Positions 34,355 through 43,296 of a stretch of 64,000 bases of DNA are shown here, one piece after another. Numbering within the stretch: the first letter of the stretch is position 1; the number at the start of each line of letters is the position of its first letter. The stretch comes from Ancylobacter tetraedralis. GTDB lineage: Bacteria > Pseudomonadota > Alphaproteobacteria > Rhizobiales > Xanthobacteraceae. The stretch covers positions 348,682 through 412,681 of the forward strand of contig NZ_JACICD010000001.1 of assembly GCF_014195655.1 (NCBI RefSeq). Direction: 5' to 3'. Under the pieces are notes generated by a model, which made no database searches, was not told where the DNA came from, and worked only from the letters and a program-made list of their open reading frames with translations. A program made the translations under genes and the position numbers.

Positions 34355-34420
34355 GCCCGTGCCGGCAACCCCGTTCCGGCAACCCCGTTCCGGCAAGCCC
34401 GTTCCGGCAAGCCCATGCCG
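34355..34420. repeat. 14-bp tandem repeat, four units plus a partial
   Basis: Consecutive units GCCCGTGCCGGCAA, CCCCGTTCCGGCAA (twice) and GCCCGTTCCGGCAA occupy 34355-34410, then GCCCATGCCG. The unit is not a multiple of three and lies in the gap between meaB and csbD. Confidence 0.9.
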
Positions 34421-34511
34421 CGGCGACCCGATAGGTCGCTCGACAACCGTGGGCCGGCGCGACCCTTGCCTGACGAGGCGAGGCACCCCTTTGTAACCTG
34501 GGAGAGCCCCG

Positions 34512-34715
34512 ATGAATTGGGATCGTATCGAAGGTAACTGGAAACAGCTCAAGGGTCAGGTGCGCCAGCAATGGGGCAAGCTGACCGACGATGATATCGA
34601 CCGCCTGCATGGCAAGCGCGAGCAGCTCGAAGGCGTATTGCAGGAGCGCTACGGCTTGGCGAAGGATGAAGCCAATCGCCAGATCGACGACTGGAGCCGG
34701 CGCTTCAAGATGTAG
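34512..34715 (+). CDS. CsbD family stress protein
   Basis: 67 residues: [28 protein letters not shown] is the canonical CsbD opening, followed by [29 protein letters not shown]. It is a small, hydrophilic helical protein of the YjbJ group, abundant under osmotic or phosphate stress, with no known biochemical activity. The ATG follows GGGAGAG, and a strong terminator follows, so it is a monocistronic gene. Confidence 0.95.
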   Translation: MNWDRIEGNWKQLKGQVRQQWGKLTDDDIDRLHGKREQLEGVLQERYGLAKDEANRQIDDWSRRFKM

Positions 34716-34746
34716 CCGCGTCGCCGGCGCTGCACGGCAGGATGGA

Positions 34747-34774
34747 GCCCCCGCCGGCCGGCGGGGGCGTTTTT
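34747..34774 (+). terminator. Rho-independent terminator after csbD
   Basis: GCCCCCGCC (34747-34755) pairs perfectly with GGCGGGGGC (34760-34768), followed by GTTTTT. Confidence 0.92.
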
Positions 34775-34818
34775 CGGTCGGCCGATTGCCGGTTCAGCGG
34801 CTCGCGGCATGGGCGGCT

Positions 34819-35679
34819 TCAGCCATGCGCGAAGTCCCAGTAGAGCTTGCGCGCCTTGCGGAACACCGGGCCGGGCTGCAATTCGCGCGCTTCGACGCGG
34901 GTGATGGGCGCGACCTTGGAGTAATTTCCGGTCGTGAACACCTCGTCGGCGTCGCGGAAATCGCTCCAGCGCAGCGCCGTCTCCACCACTTCCACGCCGG
35001 CCTCGCGCAGCAGCCCGATCGAGCGTGTGCGGGTGATGCCGGAGAGAAACGTGCCGTTGGGCGCGGGCGTGAAGGCGACGCCGTCCTTGGCGAGGAAGAT
35101 GTTGGCGGTGGCCAGTTCGGCGACATTGCCGAGCATGTCGCACAGCACGGCATTGTCGAAGCCGCGCCCGTGCGCTTCCACCAGCGCGCGGCTGTTATTG
35201 GGGTAGAGCGCGCCGGCCTTGGCGTCCGTCACCGCGCATTCGATGGTCGGGCGGCGGAACGGCGAGAGCGTCACCGCCGCGCCGCGTGCCGGGTCGGGCA
35301 TGCCCGCCTCATAGACGCTGAGGCACCAGCGCGTGGATTCGGGGTCCGCATCCACCGTGCGCGGGCCGGGAAATTCCGCCCAGTACATCGGCCGGATGTA
35401 GAGCGCGGTGCCGGGCGCGAAGCGCTTCACGCCCGCATGGGCGAGTTCGATCCATTTCTCCACCGGCACCACGGGCTTGAGGCCCATCGCCAGCGCCGAG
35501 CGGTTGACGCGCAGGCAGTGCAGGTCGAGGTCCGGCGTCACCCCCTCGAAGGCGCGCGCGCCGTCGAACACCGAGGTGCCGAGCCAGGAAGCGTGCGTGC
35601 GCACGCCCATGATCGGCACATTGCCCTCGTGCCATTGGCCATCGAGGAAGGTCCAGGTCTGGGTCCAGTGATGCGACAT
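34819..35679 (-). CDS. Class IV (branched-chain type) aminotransferase
   Basis: 286-residue PLP fold-type IV enzyme. PIMGVRTHASWLGTSVFDGARAFEG is the N-terminal signature; the PLP lysine is expected in DAKAGALYPNNSRALVEAHGRGFDNAVLCD, and the cofactor phosphate is bound by GITRTRSIGLL. The overall pattern is IlvE/D-amino-acid-transaminase-like; the exact donor is uncertain, so I give no symbol. ATG at 35679 follows GGGGAG. It ends a same-strand run with the M20 dipeptidase (10 bases) and HerA-like gene. Confidence 0.9.
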   Translation of the reverse strand: MSHHWTQTWTFLDGQWHEGNVPIMGVRTHASWLGTSVFDGARAFEGVTPDLDLHCLRVNRSALAMGLKPVVPVEKWIELAHAGVKRFAPGTALYIRPMYWAEFPGPRTVDADPESTRWCLSVYEAGMPDPARGAAVTLSPFRRPTIECAVTDAKAGALYPNNSRALVEAHGRGFDNAVLCDMLGNVAELATANIFLAKDGVAFTPAPNGTFLSGITRTRSIGLLREAGVEVVETALRWSDFRDADEVFTTGNYSKVAPITRVEARELQPGPVFRKARKLYWDFAHG

Positions 35680-35689
35680 CGGGCTCCCC

Positions 35690-37072
35690 TCAGTCCGCCA
35701 GCGCCGCGAGCACGCGGACCCAGCTGCGAATGCCCTTGTGGAACGAGGTGAGGTCGTATTTCTCGTTCGGCGAGTGGATGCGGTCATCGTCGAGCGCGAA
35801 GCCGATCAGCAGCGTGTCCTGATCCAGCGTCTTCTTGAAATGTCCGACGATGGGAATGGAGCCTCCGCCGCCGATGGTGACGGCCGGGGTGCCCCATTCG
35901 CCCTCAAGCGCCGCCGCCGCCCGGGCAAGGTTGGGGTTGTCGTGCGACACCGCCACCGCCGGCGAGCCGTCGCCGCTGAGGAATTCCACCTTGGCGTCGG
36001 GCGGCAGCTGGGCGCGGATGAAGGCGCGCACCGCGTCGCGCACATGGATCGGGTCCTGCCCGGCGACGAGGCGGCAGGTGATCTTGGCGGTGGCGATGGA
36101 GGGGATCACCGTCTTGCCGCCCTCGCCGATATAGCCGCCCCACATGCCGTTGACCTCGAAGGTCGGGCGCGAGGTGGTCATCTCGACCAGCGAGCGTCCG
36201 GCCTCGCCGATCGGAGTGGTGAGGCCGATCGGCCCGAGGAAGCTTTCCGGCGTGAGGCCGAGGCTGGCCCACTGCGCCTTCACCGCGTCCGGCGGCTCGG
36301 TCACGCCATCATAGAAGCCGGGAATGGCGATGTGGCCATCCGCGCCATGCACGCTGGCGATGATCTTCGAGAGCACATGCAGCGGGTTGGCCGCCGCGCC
36401 GCCATAATAGCCCGAATGCAGGTCGCGATTGGCGCAGGTGATGACGATCTCGTCATGCATCAGCCCGCGCAGCGAGATGGTGATGGCCGGCGTCTGCCGG
36501 TCCCACATGCTGGTGTCGCAGACCAGGGCGATGTCGGCCTTGAGCCCCTCCTTGTTGGCCGCGAGGAAGGGCGGCAGGTTGCCCGAGCCGCTCTCCTCCT
36601 CGCCTTCCACGAGGAAGGTGACATCGACCGGAAGCGCGCCCGTCACCTTGAGATAGGCGCGGCAGGCCTCCACGAAGGTCATGACCTGACCCTTGTCGTC
36701 GGACGAGCCGCGCGCGACGATGCGCTTGGCGCCGTTCGGCCCCTCGATGAGGGTCGGCTCGAAGGGCGGGTTGTCCCACAGGTTCAGCGGGTCCACCGGC
36801 TGCACGTCGTAATGGCCGTAGAACAGCACGCGCTTGCCCGCGCCGCCCTCCGAGCGGGCGGTGACGACGGGGTGGCCCGGCGTGTCGTTCAGCGTTGCCG
36901 TGAGGCCGAGGCCGGCGAGGTCGTCCACCAGCCACTGCCCGGCGCGCCGGCACTCGGCCGCGTACGCGCGGTCGGTCGAGATGGAGGGGATGCGCAGGAA
37001 GTCGAACAGGCGCGCGATGGCAGCGTCGAGGTCGGCATCCACCGCGGCGAGGACGCGGTCGAGATCGGACAT
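35690..37072 (-). CDS. M20 family metallo-dipeptidase
   Basis: 460-residue di-zinc peptidase. Zinc ligands are in LFYGHYDVQPVDP (His, Asp), LVEGEEESGSGN (catalytic and ligand Glu) and later in HSPNEKYDL; a dimerisation domain lies between about 190 and 310. The group includes carnosinase-like dipeptidases; the substrate is not known. A GTG at 37084 overlapping the upstream stop (GTGA) is an alternative start; I chose ATG 37072 because homologues begin MSDLD. Same operon as the HerA-like ATPase and the aminotransferase. Confidence 0.9.
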   Translation of the reverse strand: MSDLDRVLAAVDADLDAAIARLFDFLRIPSISTDRAYAAECRRAGQWLVDDLAGLGLTATLNDTPGHPVVTARSEGGAGKRVLFYGHYDVQPVDPLNLWDNPPFEPTLIEGPNGAKRIVARGSSDDKGQVMTFVEACRAYLKVTGALPVDVTFLVEGEEESGSGNLPPFLAANKEGLKADIALVCDTSMWDRQTPAITISLRGLMHDEIVITCANRDLHSGYYGGAAANPLHVLSKIIASVHGADGHIAIPGFYDGVTEPPDAVKAQWASLGLTPESFLGPIGLTTPIGEAGRSLVEMTTSRPTFEVNGMWGGYIGEGGKTVIPSIATAKITCRLVAGQDPIHVRDAVRAFIRAQLPPDAKVEFLSGDGSPAVAVSHDNPNLARAAAALEGEWGTPAVTIGGGGSIPIVGHFKKTLDQDTLLIGFALDDDRIHSPNEKYDLTSFHKGIRSWVRVLAALAD

Positions 37073-37080
37073 GATATGGC

Positions 37081-38742
37081 TCACTTGCGGCGGTTGGTGG
37101 GCGTGTTGCCCGTGAAGTCGTTGAAGATCTGCGCGAAATCGTCGGATTGTCCAGCGCTCGGAGCGCTCGACGCCCGGGTGGCGCGCGGGGCGGAGACCGC
37201 GCCGGTCGCCCGCGCCCGCCCGCCCAGCACGTTGCGCAAAATCGCCTTGGTCGCCTGGTTGACCACTTCGCGCGTGACCTGGCGGGCAACCTGCTCGCCA
37301 ATGGTCATGCGCCCACGGGTCCGCCCACCACCGAACAGCCCGCCCAGCACGTCGGAGATCCAGCCACCGCCACCCGCGGCATCGGCTTGGGTGGGGGCGG
37401 GAGCGGCCGTGTCACCGCGGCCCGGCGCGGGCGGGGCTTCTTCCGGTGCATCGCCCGCCGCGCGCTTGGCCAGCATCTCATAGGCCGACTCGCGGTCGAG
37501 CGTCTCGTCATAGCGCCCGCGCACCGGGCTGTTGGCGATGGCGACCTTGCGCAGCTCGGGCGTGATCGGGCCGACCCGGCCGGCGGGCGGGGCGATGAGC
37601 GTGCGCTCGACGATGGAAGGCGTGCCGTTGCCCTCCAGCATGGAAACCAGCGCCTCGCCCTTGCCGAGTTCGGTGATGACCTGCGCGGTGTTGAGCCTCG
37701 GATTGGGGCGGAAGGTGTCGGCGGCGGCCTTCACCGCCTTCTGGTCGCGCGGGGTGAAGGCCCGCAGTGCGTGCTGCACCCGGTTGCCGAGCTGGGCGAG
37801 CACGCTCTCGGGCACGTCGAGCGGGTTCTGCGTGACGAAATAGACGCCCACCCCCTTGGAGCGGATGAGGCGGACCACCTGCTCGATCTTCTGCAGCAGC
37901 GCCTTGGGCGCGTCGTCGAACAGCAGATGCGCCTCGTCGAAGAAGAACACGATCCTCGGCTTGTCGGGATCGCCCAGCTCCGGCAGCTCCTCGAACAGCT
38001 CCGACAACAGCCACAGCAGGAAGGAGGCGTAGAGCTGGGGCGAACCCATCAGCTTGTCGGCGGCGAGGATGTTGATCGTGCCGTAGCCCGAGCGCGGGTC
38101 GATCCGCATCAGATCCGAAATCGCCAGCGCCGGCTCGCCGAAGAACTTGTCCGCGCCCTGGTTCTCCAGCACCAGCAGCGCGCGCTGGATGGCGCCGATG
38201 GAGGCGGTGGAGACATTGCCGTAGGTGGTGGTGAGCCGGGCGGCATTCTCGGCCACGAAGGCCAGCATCGCCCGGAGATCCTTGAGATCAAGCAGCAGAA
38301 GGCCCTGCTCGTCGGCGATACGGAAAACGACGTTGAGCACGCCTTCCTGAACCTCGTTGAGGTTCATCAGCCGCGCCAGCAACAGGGGGCCCATCTCCGA
38401 AATGGTGGCCCGCACCGGATGGCCCTGCTCGCCGAACAGGTCCCAGAAGATCACCGGGAACTCGTCCGGCACATAATCGAGGCCGACCTCGGCGCAGCGC
38501 TTGAGGATCCAGTCCTGGCCCTCGCCGGGCATGGCGACGCCGGACAGGTCGCCCTTGATGTCGGCGGCGAAGACCGGCACGCCGGCCCGGGAAAAGCCTT
38601 CCGCCAGCGTCTGCAGCGTCACCGTCTTGCCGGTGCCGGTGGCGCCGGTGGCGAGCCCGTGGCGGTTGGCGAGCTTCAGGGTCAGGTATTCCGGCTTCTC
38701 GCTTTTGCCGACGAATATCTTGCCGTCGATGTCTGCCGACAT
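37081..38742 (-). CDS. HerA/YjgR-like ATPase (DUF853)
   Basis: 553 residues. Walker A GATGTGKTVTLQTLAEGFSRAG (33-54) is followed by FAADIKGDLSGVA, Walker B IVFFFDEAHLLF and the arginine-containing GVGVYFVTQNPLDVP, the typical C-terminal helicase HerA-like pattern of DUF853/YjgR. The last 110 residues are Ala/Pro/Gly-rich with GGGWISDVLGGLFGGGRTRGR, found in the family's tail. The role is unknown; HerA relatives translocate DNA. ATG 38742 follows GGGAGG. It leads the three-gene same-strand run. Confidence 0.88.
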   Translation of the reverse strand: MSADIDGKIFVGKSEKPEYLTLKLANRHGLATGATGTGKTVTLQTLAEGFSRAGVPVFAADIKGDLSGVAMPGEGQDWILKRCAEVGLDYVPDEFPVIFWDLFGEQGHPVRATISEMGPLLLARLMNLNEVQEGVLNVVFRIADEQGLLLLDLKDLRAMLAFVAENAARLTTTYGNVSTASIGAIQRALLVLENQGADKFFGEPALAISDLMRIDPRSGYGTINILAADKLMGSPQLYASFLLWLLSELFEELPELGDPDKPRIVFFFDEAHLLFDDAPKALLQKIEQVVRLIRSKGVGVYFVTQNPLDVPESVLAQLGNRVQHALRAFTPRDQKAVKAAADTFRPNPRLNTAQVITELGKGEALVSMLEGNGTPSIVERTLIAPPAGRVGPITPELRKVAIANSPVRGRYDETLDRESAYEMLAKRAAGDAPEEAPPAPGRGDTAAPAPTQADAAGGGGWISDVLGGLFGGGRTRGRMTIGEQVARQVTREVVNQATKAILRNVLGGRARATGAVSAPRATRASSAPSAGQSDDFAQIFNDFTGNTPTNRRK

Positions 38743-38907
38743 GATCGCCTCCCGCGAGCGCACTCAAGGTCCACCTTTAGAGCGCAGGCGGGGGCGGTTC
38801 GGCAAGCCGGGCCTTCGCGGCAATTGCCGGTCGGCACGCGCGCGGCGCTTGCCTTCCGCCCCGTGGCGCGCGATGGGGAGGCTGACAAACGCACGACCGG
38901 GAAGACC

Positions 38908-39750
38908 ATGGCCGCTCTCGCCCCGCCCACCCAACGCTCCTTCGACGCGCGCGGCCGCCGGCTCGATTATGCCGGGCGGACGCTGGTGATGGGCATTCTC
39001 AACGTCACGCCGGATTCCTTCTCCGATGGCGGGCGCAGCGCCGCGCTCGATGACGCGCTGGCCAATGCCCGCCGGCTGGTGGCGGAGGGGGCCGACATCA
39101 TCGATATCGGCGGGGAATCGACCCGGCCCGGCCACACTCCGGTGCCGGTGGAGGACGAGCTGCGCCGCGTGCTACCCGTGGTGGAGGCGCTGGCCGGACT
39201 GCCGGTGCCGCTTTCCATCGACACGCAAAAGGCCGTGGTCGCCGAAGCGGCCCTCGAGAAAGGTGCCGCGATCGTGAACGACATCTGGGGCCTGATGGGC
39301 GATCCCGACATGGCCCGCGTGGTCGCGACCCATGATGCCGGCGTCGTCGCCATGCACAACCGCGGCACGGTCGATGCGAGCGTCGACATCGTCGCCGACA
39401 TCCTCGCCTTCTTCGAGCAGTCGCTGGAACGGGCGGCGCGGGCCGGCATTGCCCCCGCGCGCATCAGCCTCGATCCCGGCATCGGCTTCGGCAAGACCTT
39501 CGAGCAGAACCTCCAGGCGCTCGCCGCGCTCGGCCGGTTCGTCGCGCTCGGCTTTCCCGTGCTGCTGGGCACCTCGCGCAAATCGCTGATCGGCAAGGTG
39601 ATCGAGACCACGCCGGCCGAGCGGCTGCCGGGCACCATCGCCTCCAACGTCATCGGCATCATGGCCGGCTGCGCGATGGTCCGCGTGCATGACGTGGCCG
39701 CCCATGTGCAGGCGGCGCGGGTGACGGAGGCGATCCTCCATGCCGCGTAG
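38908..39750 (+). CDS. folP: Dihydropteroate synthase
   Basis: 280 residues. Condenses p-aminobenzoate with hydroxymethyl-dihydropterin pyrophosphate in folate synthesis; target of sulfonamides. Signature segments are all present: GILNVTPDSFSDGG, DIGGESTRPG, LSIDTQKAVVAEAAL, IVNDIWG, LDPGIGFGKT and LLGTSRKSLIG. The frame is open far upstream by chance; ATG 38908 gives the normal length. The stop overlaps folK by 11 bases. The folB gene found between folP and folK in many relatives is missing. Confidence 0.96.
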   Translation: MAALAPPTQRSFDARGRRLDYAGRTLVMGILNVTPDSFSDGGRSAALDDALANARRLVAEGADIIDIGGESTRPGHTPVPVEDELRRVLPVVEALAGLPVPLSIDTQKAVVAEAALEKGAAIVNDIWGLMGDPDMARVVATHDAGVVAMHNRGTVDASVDIVADILAFFEQSLERAARAGIAPARISLDPGIGFGKTFEQNLQALAALGRFVALGFPVLLGTSRKSLIGKVIETTPAERLPGTIASNVIGIMAGCAMVRVHDVAAHVQAARVTEAILHAA

Positions 39751-40288
39751 CACCGCGCCCGACTTCTTCGTCCGGCGGCCGCGCAAGGTCGAGAAGCGCG
39801 TCGCCTATCTCTGCCTCGGCTCCAATCTGGGCGACCGCGCCGGCACCATGGCCAAGGCGGTGGGCCTCATCGCCCGCGCCGGGCTGACGATCATCGCCCG
39901 CTCCTCGCTTTACGAGACACCGCCCTGGGGGCCGGTGCCGCAGGGGCCCTATCTCAACATGGTGGTGGCGGTGGAGACCGAGCTTTCCGCGCGGGAACTG
40001 CTCAGCATGCTGCTTGGGGTGGAGCACGCCTTCGGGCGCGACCGCACCCGCGAGGTGCGCTTCGGGCCGCGCACCATCGATATCGACATCCTGCTCTATG
40101 GCGAGGAGGTGATCGCCGAGCCGGACCTGGAGATTCCCCATCCGCGCATGATGCAGCGGGCTTTCGCGCTCATCCCGCTCGCCGAGCTGGCACCCGACCT
40201 CGTGGTGCTCGGCACGCCGATCACCGAGGCGCTGGCGGGGCTCGACCGCGCCGGCATCGTCAAGGTGGAGCCGCCACTGAGCGGGTGA
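39740..40288 (+). CDS. folK: 2-amino-4-hydroxy-6-hydroxymethyldihydropteridine pyrophosphokinase
   Basis: 182 residues. Transfers pyrophosphate from ATP to hydroxymethyl-dihydropterin, the step before FolP. VAYLCLGSNLGDRAG, LYETPPWGPVPQGPYLNMVV and RDRTREVRFGPRTIDIDILLYG, including the two catalytic Asp in DIDIL, are diagnostic. An N-terminal extension of about 20 residues (MPRSTAPDFFVRRPRKVEKR) precedes the domain. The 11-base overlap with folP suggests coupled translation. Confidence 0.95.
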   Translation: MPRSTAPDFFVRRPRKVEKRVAYLCLGSNLGDRAGTMAKAVGLIARAGLTIIARSSLYETPPWGPVPQGPYLNMVVAVETELSARELLSMLLGVEHAFGRDRTREVRFGPRTIDIDILLYGEEVIAEPDLEIPHPRMMQRAFALIPLAELAPDLVVLGTPITEALAGLDRAGIVKVEPPLSG

Positions 40289-40367
40289 ACGCCCAACGGG
40301 TCAGCGCGCGAAAGGGGCGGATCGCTCCGCCCCCCGGCATGGTCACGCCACGTGGAATGGGGAAGCC

Positions 40368-40757
40368 TCAGCGGCACATCTGCACGTCGCGGTAGAAGGG
40401 CCGGCCCCAATTGTCATAGACCGTCTGGGTCTCGGTCCAGCAGCGCGGCTGGTTGTAGTAGTTGTTGGCGGCCGCCGCGGCGATGCCGCCGACCACCAGC
40501 CCGCCGATGATGCCGGCCGCCACGGCGCCGCCATTGTTGCGCGGGCCGTAATAATAGCTGGGGCCACGTCCCCAGCCGGGGCCGCCGCCTCCCCAGCCGT
40601 GGCGCGGGCCCGGCCCGCCCCAGCCATAGCGGGGGCCGGGGCCGCCATCCCAACCGCCCGCGGCGGCGGGGACGGTGGAGGCGAGGGTGAGGCCGGCCAG
40701 CGCGAGCGCGGCCAGCTTGGTGGTGGTGGCAAAGCGGAACCTGGCAAAGCGGAACAT
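40368..40757 (-). CDS. Secreted Gly/Trp-rich protein with glycine-zipper segment
   Basis: 129 residues: signal peptide (about 1-33, cleavage near AAA-GG), then a GGW/GPGP-rich stretch (34-68), then GGAVAAGIIGGLVVGGIAAAAANNY, a glycine-zipper-like hydrophobic segment, and a C-terminal part with two Cys (CWTETQTVYDNWGRPFYRDVQMC) that could form a disulphide. Similar small exported proteins are frequent in Hyphomicrobiales and of unknown function; envelope location is inferred. The ATG is at 40757. Confidence 0.75.
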   Translation of the reverse strand: MFRFARFRFATTTKLAALALAGLTLASTVPAAAGGWDGGPGPRYGWGGPGPRHGWGGGGPGWGRGPSYYYGPRNNGGAVAAGIIGGLVVGGIAAAAANNYYNQPRCWTETQTVYDNWGRPFYRDVQMCR

Positions 40758-40937
40758 GATGGCCTCGATGAACTCTGCTAATCGCCCGCGGCCGGGATCG
40801 GCCGTTCATGCTGGGAAGGCTAGTCCCCGGCGGCTTACGGTGAACTGAACCGCTTGTTGCGAAAGGTTCATCAAACTGAACGCATTCCATCTATCTCATT
40901 CACCGCGCATTCATGTCGCGGGCACGGAGGGCGGCGC

Positions 40938-41924
40938 GTGGTCGACTACGATAGTGAGGGCCTGATCTCGGCATGGTCCTTCGACGGCGCCGGCACGGGC
41001 CGCCGCATCGGCTGGGACGAGATACGGCGCGGCGCTCCCTCCGGACGCGGCTTCGACTGGATCAACCTGCAGCAGCTCGATCACCGCTATGGGAAGAACT
41101 GGTTGAACGACGAGAGCCGGATCGATCCGTCCATCATCGAATCGCTGACCGCGGCCGAGACGCGCCCGCGTTGCGCGCTGTTCGACAATGGCGCCTTCCT
41201 GAACCTGCGCGGCATCAACCTGATGCCCTATTCGCTGCCGGACGAGATGCATTCCATCCGCTTCTGGGTGGAGCCCAACCGCATCGTCTCGGTGCGCAAG
41301 CGCACCCTGTCGGCGGTGGGCGATTTCGAGGATGCGATCCAGCGGGGCCGGGCGCCGCGCTCGCCGGGCGAGTTCGTCGCCGACCTTTCCATGCGCCTTG
41401 TCGACCGCATGGACACGGTCATCACCGCGCTGGCCGAACAGGCGGACGAACTGGAAGAACTGGTGCTCAGCGCCACGCTGTCCAATCTGAGCGTGAAGGT
41501 CTCGGAGGTGCGGCGCGTCGCCATCATCCTGCGCCGCTACATCGCGCCGCAGCGCGAGGCGCTGAACCATTTCTCGCTGGAGGATGCCGAATGGCTCTCC
41601 CCGCGCGACCGCAACCGGCTGCGCGAGGCGGCGGACCGGGTGACGCGCTTTGCCGAGGAGCTGGATTCGGTGCGCGACCGCGCCGCCGTCATCTATGACC
41701 AGATGGTGGAACGGCGCGCCGAGCAGATGAACCACTCCATGCTGATCCTCGCCGCGGTGACGGTGGTGTTCGCGCCGATGACGCTCATCACCGGCCTCAT
41801 GGGCATGAATGTGGAGGGCATTCCCGGCGCGCAGGACCCGAACGGCTTCTGGGCGGTGACGCTGATCGCCGGTTTGCTTGGCGCGGGGCTGGTCGCATTG
41901 TTGCGGATGATTCGCTGGCTCTGA
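40938..41924 (+). CDS. zntB: CorA-superfamily transporter, ZntB-like
   Basis: 328-residue pentameric inner-membrane metal transporter. The large cytoplasmic domain (1-265) is followed by two helices with the pore motif GMN in ITGLMGMNVEGIPGA. Lack of the longer CorA loop and the N-terminal GLISAWSFDGAG fit ZntB, which moves Zn2+; Mg2+ or others are possible. I chose GTG at 40938, preceded by CGGAGGGCG, because homologues begin there. It stands alone. Confidence 0.87.
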   Translation: MVDYDSEGLISAWSFDGAGTGRRIGWDEIRRGAPSGRGFDWINLQQLDHRYGKNWLNDESRIDPSIIESLTAAETRPRCALFDNGAFLNLRGINLMPYSLPDEMHSIRFWVEPNRIVSVRKRTLSAVGDFEDAIQRGRAPRSPGEFVADLSMRLVDRMDTVITALAEQADELEELVLSATLSNLSVKVSEVRRVAIILRRYIAPQREALNHFSLEDAEWLSPRDRNRLREAADRVTRFAEELDSVRDRAAVIYDQMVERRAEQMNHSMLILAAVTVVFAPMTLITGLMGMNVEGIPGAQDPNGFWAVTLIAGLLGAGLVALLRMIRWL

Positions 41925-41966
41925 GCGGGAGATCCCGCGCGGCGCCGCTGCTGGAAGGAGCATGCC

Positions 41967-42320
41967 ATGAAACGCTCATTGCGCATCATCGTCGCCGTCA
42001 CCGCGCTGGCGGCGGGGGCCCCGCTCGGGGCCGAGCCCGCTGGGGCCTATGAGTTCACCGGCACTTTTCAGGGCGGCGACTGCAAGGCGATGGCGGCCAG
42101 CATTCCGGCAGCCAATCTATGGTACGGCCATTTCACCGGCCAGCGCGACGCCTTTGGCGGGATCTACCGCTATGAATGGCGCACCGCCGTGGGCTGCTTC
42201 AAGACCGAGGACGCGTGCGAGAACTGGCTCTACCAGTGGCGCTCGGAATATTCGCTGAATTACCGGATGGATTTCTGCGTGAAGGGCTATGTTCCGCGAA
42301 AATACGACATTCTCGGCTGA
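41967..42320 (+). CDS. Small secreted cysteine-containing protein, unknown
   Basis: 117 residues with a signal peptide (about 1-28, ending AGA-YE). The mature part has four Cys (GGDCKAM, VGCFKTEDACENWL, DFCVKG), suited to two disulphides, and many aromatic residues. The ATG is preceded by GGAAGGAG and lies 42 bases behind zntB on the same strand, so it may be cotranscribed. I recognise no named domain; periplasmic location is the only supported inference. Confidence 0.72.
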   Translation: MKRSLRIIVAVTALAAGAPLGAEPAGAYEFTGTFQGGDCKAMAASIPAANLWYGHFTGQRDAFGGIYRYEWRTAVGCFKTEDACENWLYQWRSEYSLNYRMDFCVKGYVPRKYDILG

Positions 42321-42350
42321 CGCTTCCGCCCGCCCGGGCGACATAGAAAG

Positions 42351-42383
42351 GGGCCGTCGGCACGCTGATCGTGCCGACGGCCC
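42351..42383 (-). terminator. Strong hairpin terminator of sodB (minus strand)
   Basis: GGGCCGTCGGCACG (42351-42364) pairs with CGTGCCGACGGCCC (42370-42383), a 14-bp stem. On the minus strand a short T-run follows, so it terminates sodB; on the plus strand it may also stop readthrough from 42320. Confidence 0.8.
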
Positions 42384-42402
42384 GCGATTCTCGACAGGGA
42401 TG

Positions 42403-42999
42403 TCAGACCGCCTTGGAATAAAGCTCGGCCACGTAGTCCCAGTTCACCAGATTCTCGACGAACGCCTTGAGGTAGTCCGGGCGACGGTTGCGGTAGTCGA
42501 TATAGTAGGAGTGTTCCCACACGTCGACGCCGAGCAGCGGGGTCGCGCCCTTGATCAGCGGGCTTTCGCCGTTCGGGGTCTTGTCAATGATGAGCTTGCC
42601 GTCCTTCAACGCCAGCCAGGCCCAGCCGGAACCGAATTGCGTGACGCCAGCCTGAATGAAGTCTTCCTTGAACTTCTCGACCGAGCCAAGATCCTCTACG
42701 ATCTTCTTTTCAAGCTCGCCGGGAATGGCGCCGCCGCCATTGGGCTTCAGCCAGTTCCAGAAGTGCAGGTGATTATAGTGCTGGCCGGCATTGTTGAAGA
42801 GGCCGGGGATCTTGCCATAGGAGCCCTTGACGATCTCCTCGAGCGACTTGCCCTCGAATTCCGTGCCCTTCAGCAGATTGTTGCCATTGGTGACGTAGGC
42901 AAGGTGGTGCTTGTCGTGGTGGTATTCGAGTGTCTCGCGCGACATGTAGGGAGCGAGTGCGTCGTAGGAATAGGGAAGCTCGGGAAGCGTGAAGGACAT
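42403..42999 (-). CDS. sodB: Superoxide dismutase (Fe-type)
   Basis: 198 residues. Metal ligands appear as His in LEYHHDKHH, His in QHYNHLHFWNW, and Asp/His in DVWEHSYYIDYRNRRPDYL. The Gln in NNAGQHYNH at the second-sphere position favours iron over manganese. Cytosolic, no leader. ATG at 42999. It is divergent from the membrane-anchored protein gene at 43297; the 297-base gap must hold both promoters but I recognise no defined sites. Confidence 0.94.
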   Translation of the reverse strand: MSFTLPELPYSYDALAPYMSRETLEYHHDKHHLAYVTNGNNLLKGTEFEGKSLEEIVKGSYGKIPGLFNNAGQHYNHLHFWNWLKPNGGGAIPGELEKKIVEDLGSVEKFKEDFIQAGVTQFGSGWAWLALKDGKLIIDKTPNGESPLIKGATPLLGVDVWEHSYYIDYRNRRPDYLKAFVENLVNWDYVAELYSKAV

Positions 43000-43296
43000 G
43001 GAATCTGTCTCCGCAAAATGAAACCGGCCGCGCCGCGACGGCGCCTTCCACGGGTGCGCTGGCACCGAGGAGGATCGGCCATGTCTAGATAGGGCCGTCC
43101 GTGACACTCGACAACCGAAAGCATCGCGCACGCCGAAAATCTTGGCGTTGGCACGCGCCGATGCCGAGGATGCGTCGTTATCGTCGCAAGTCGACGCCAG
43201 AGGGTGCAATCGCCTGGAAATCTTTGATAAACGCTGTTCGTACATAAAGTTCGTCAGCACGGGGGCCGAAGACGAATCGGTCGAGGGGCGGAGTGA

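Noticed and set aside
43067-43092. GAGGAGG followed by ATG TCT AGA TAG, a three-codon frame
   Set aside because: It lies opposite the sodB leader with nothing to suggest a plus-strand transcript; probably chance.
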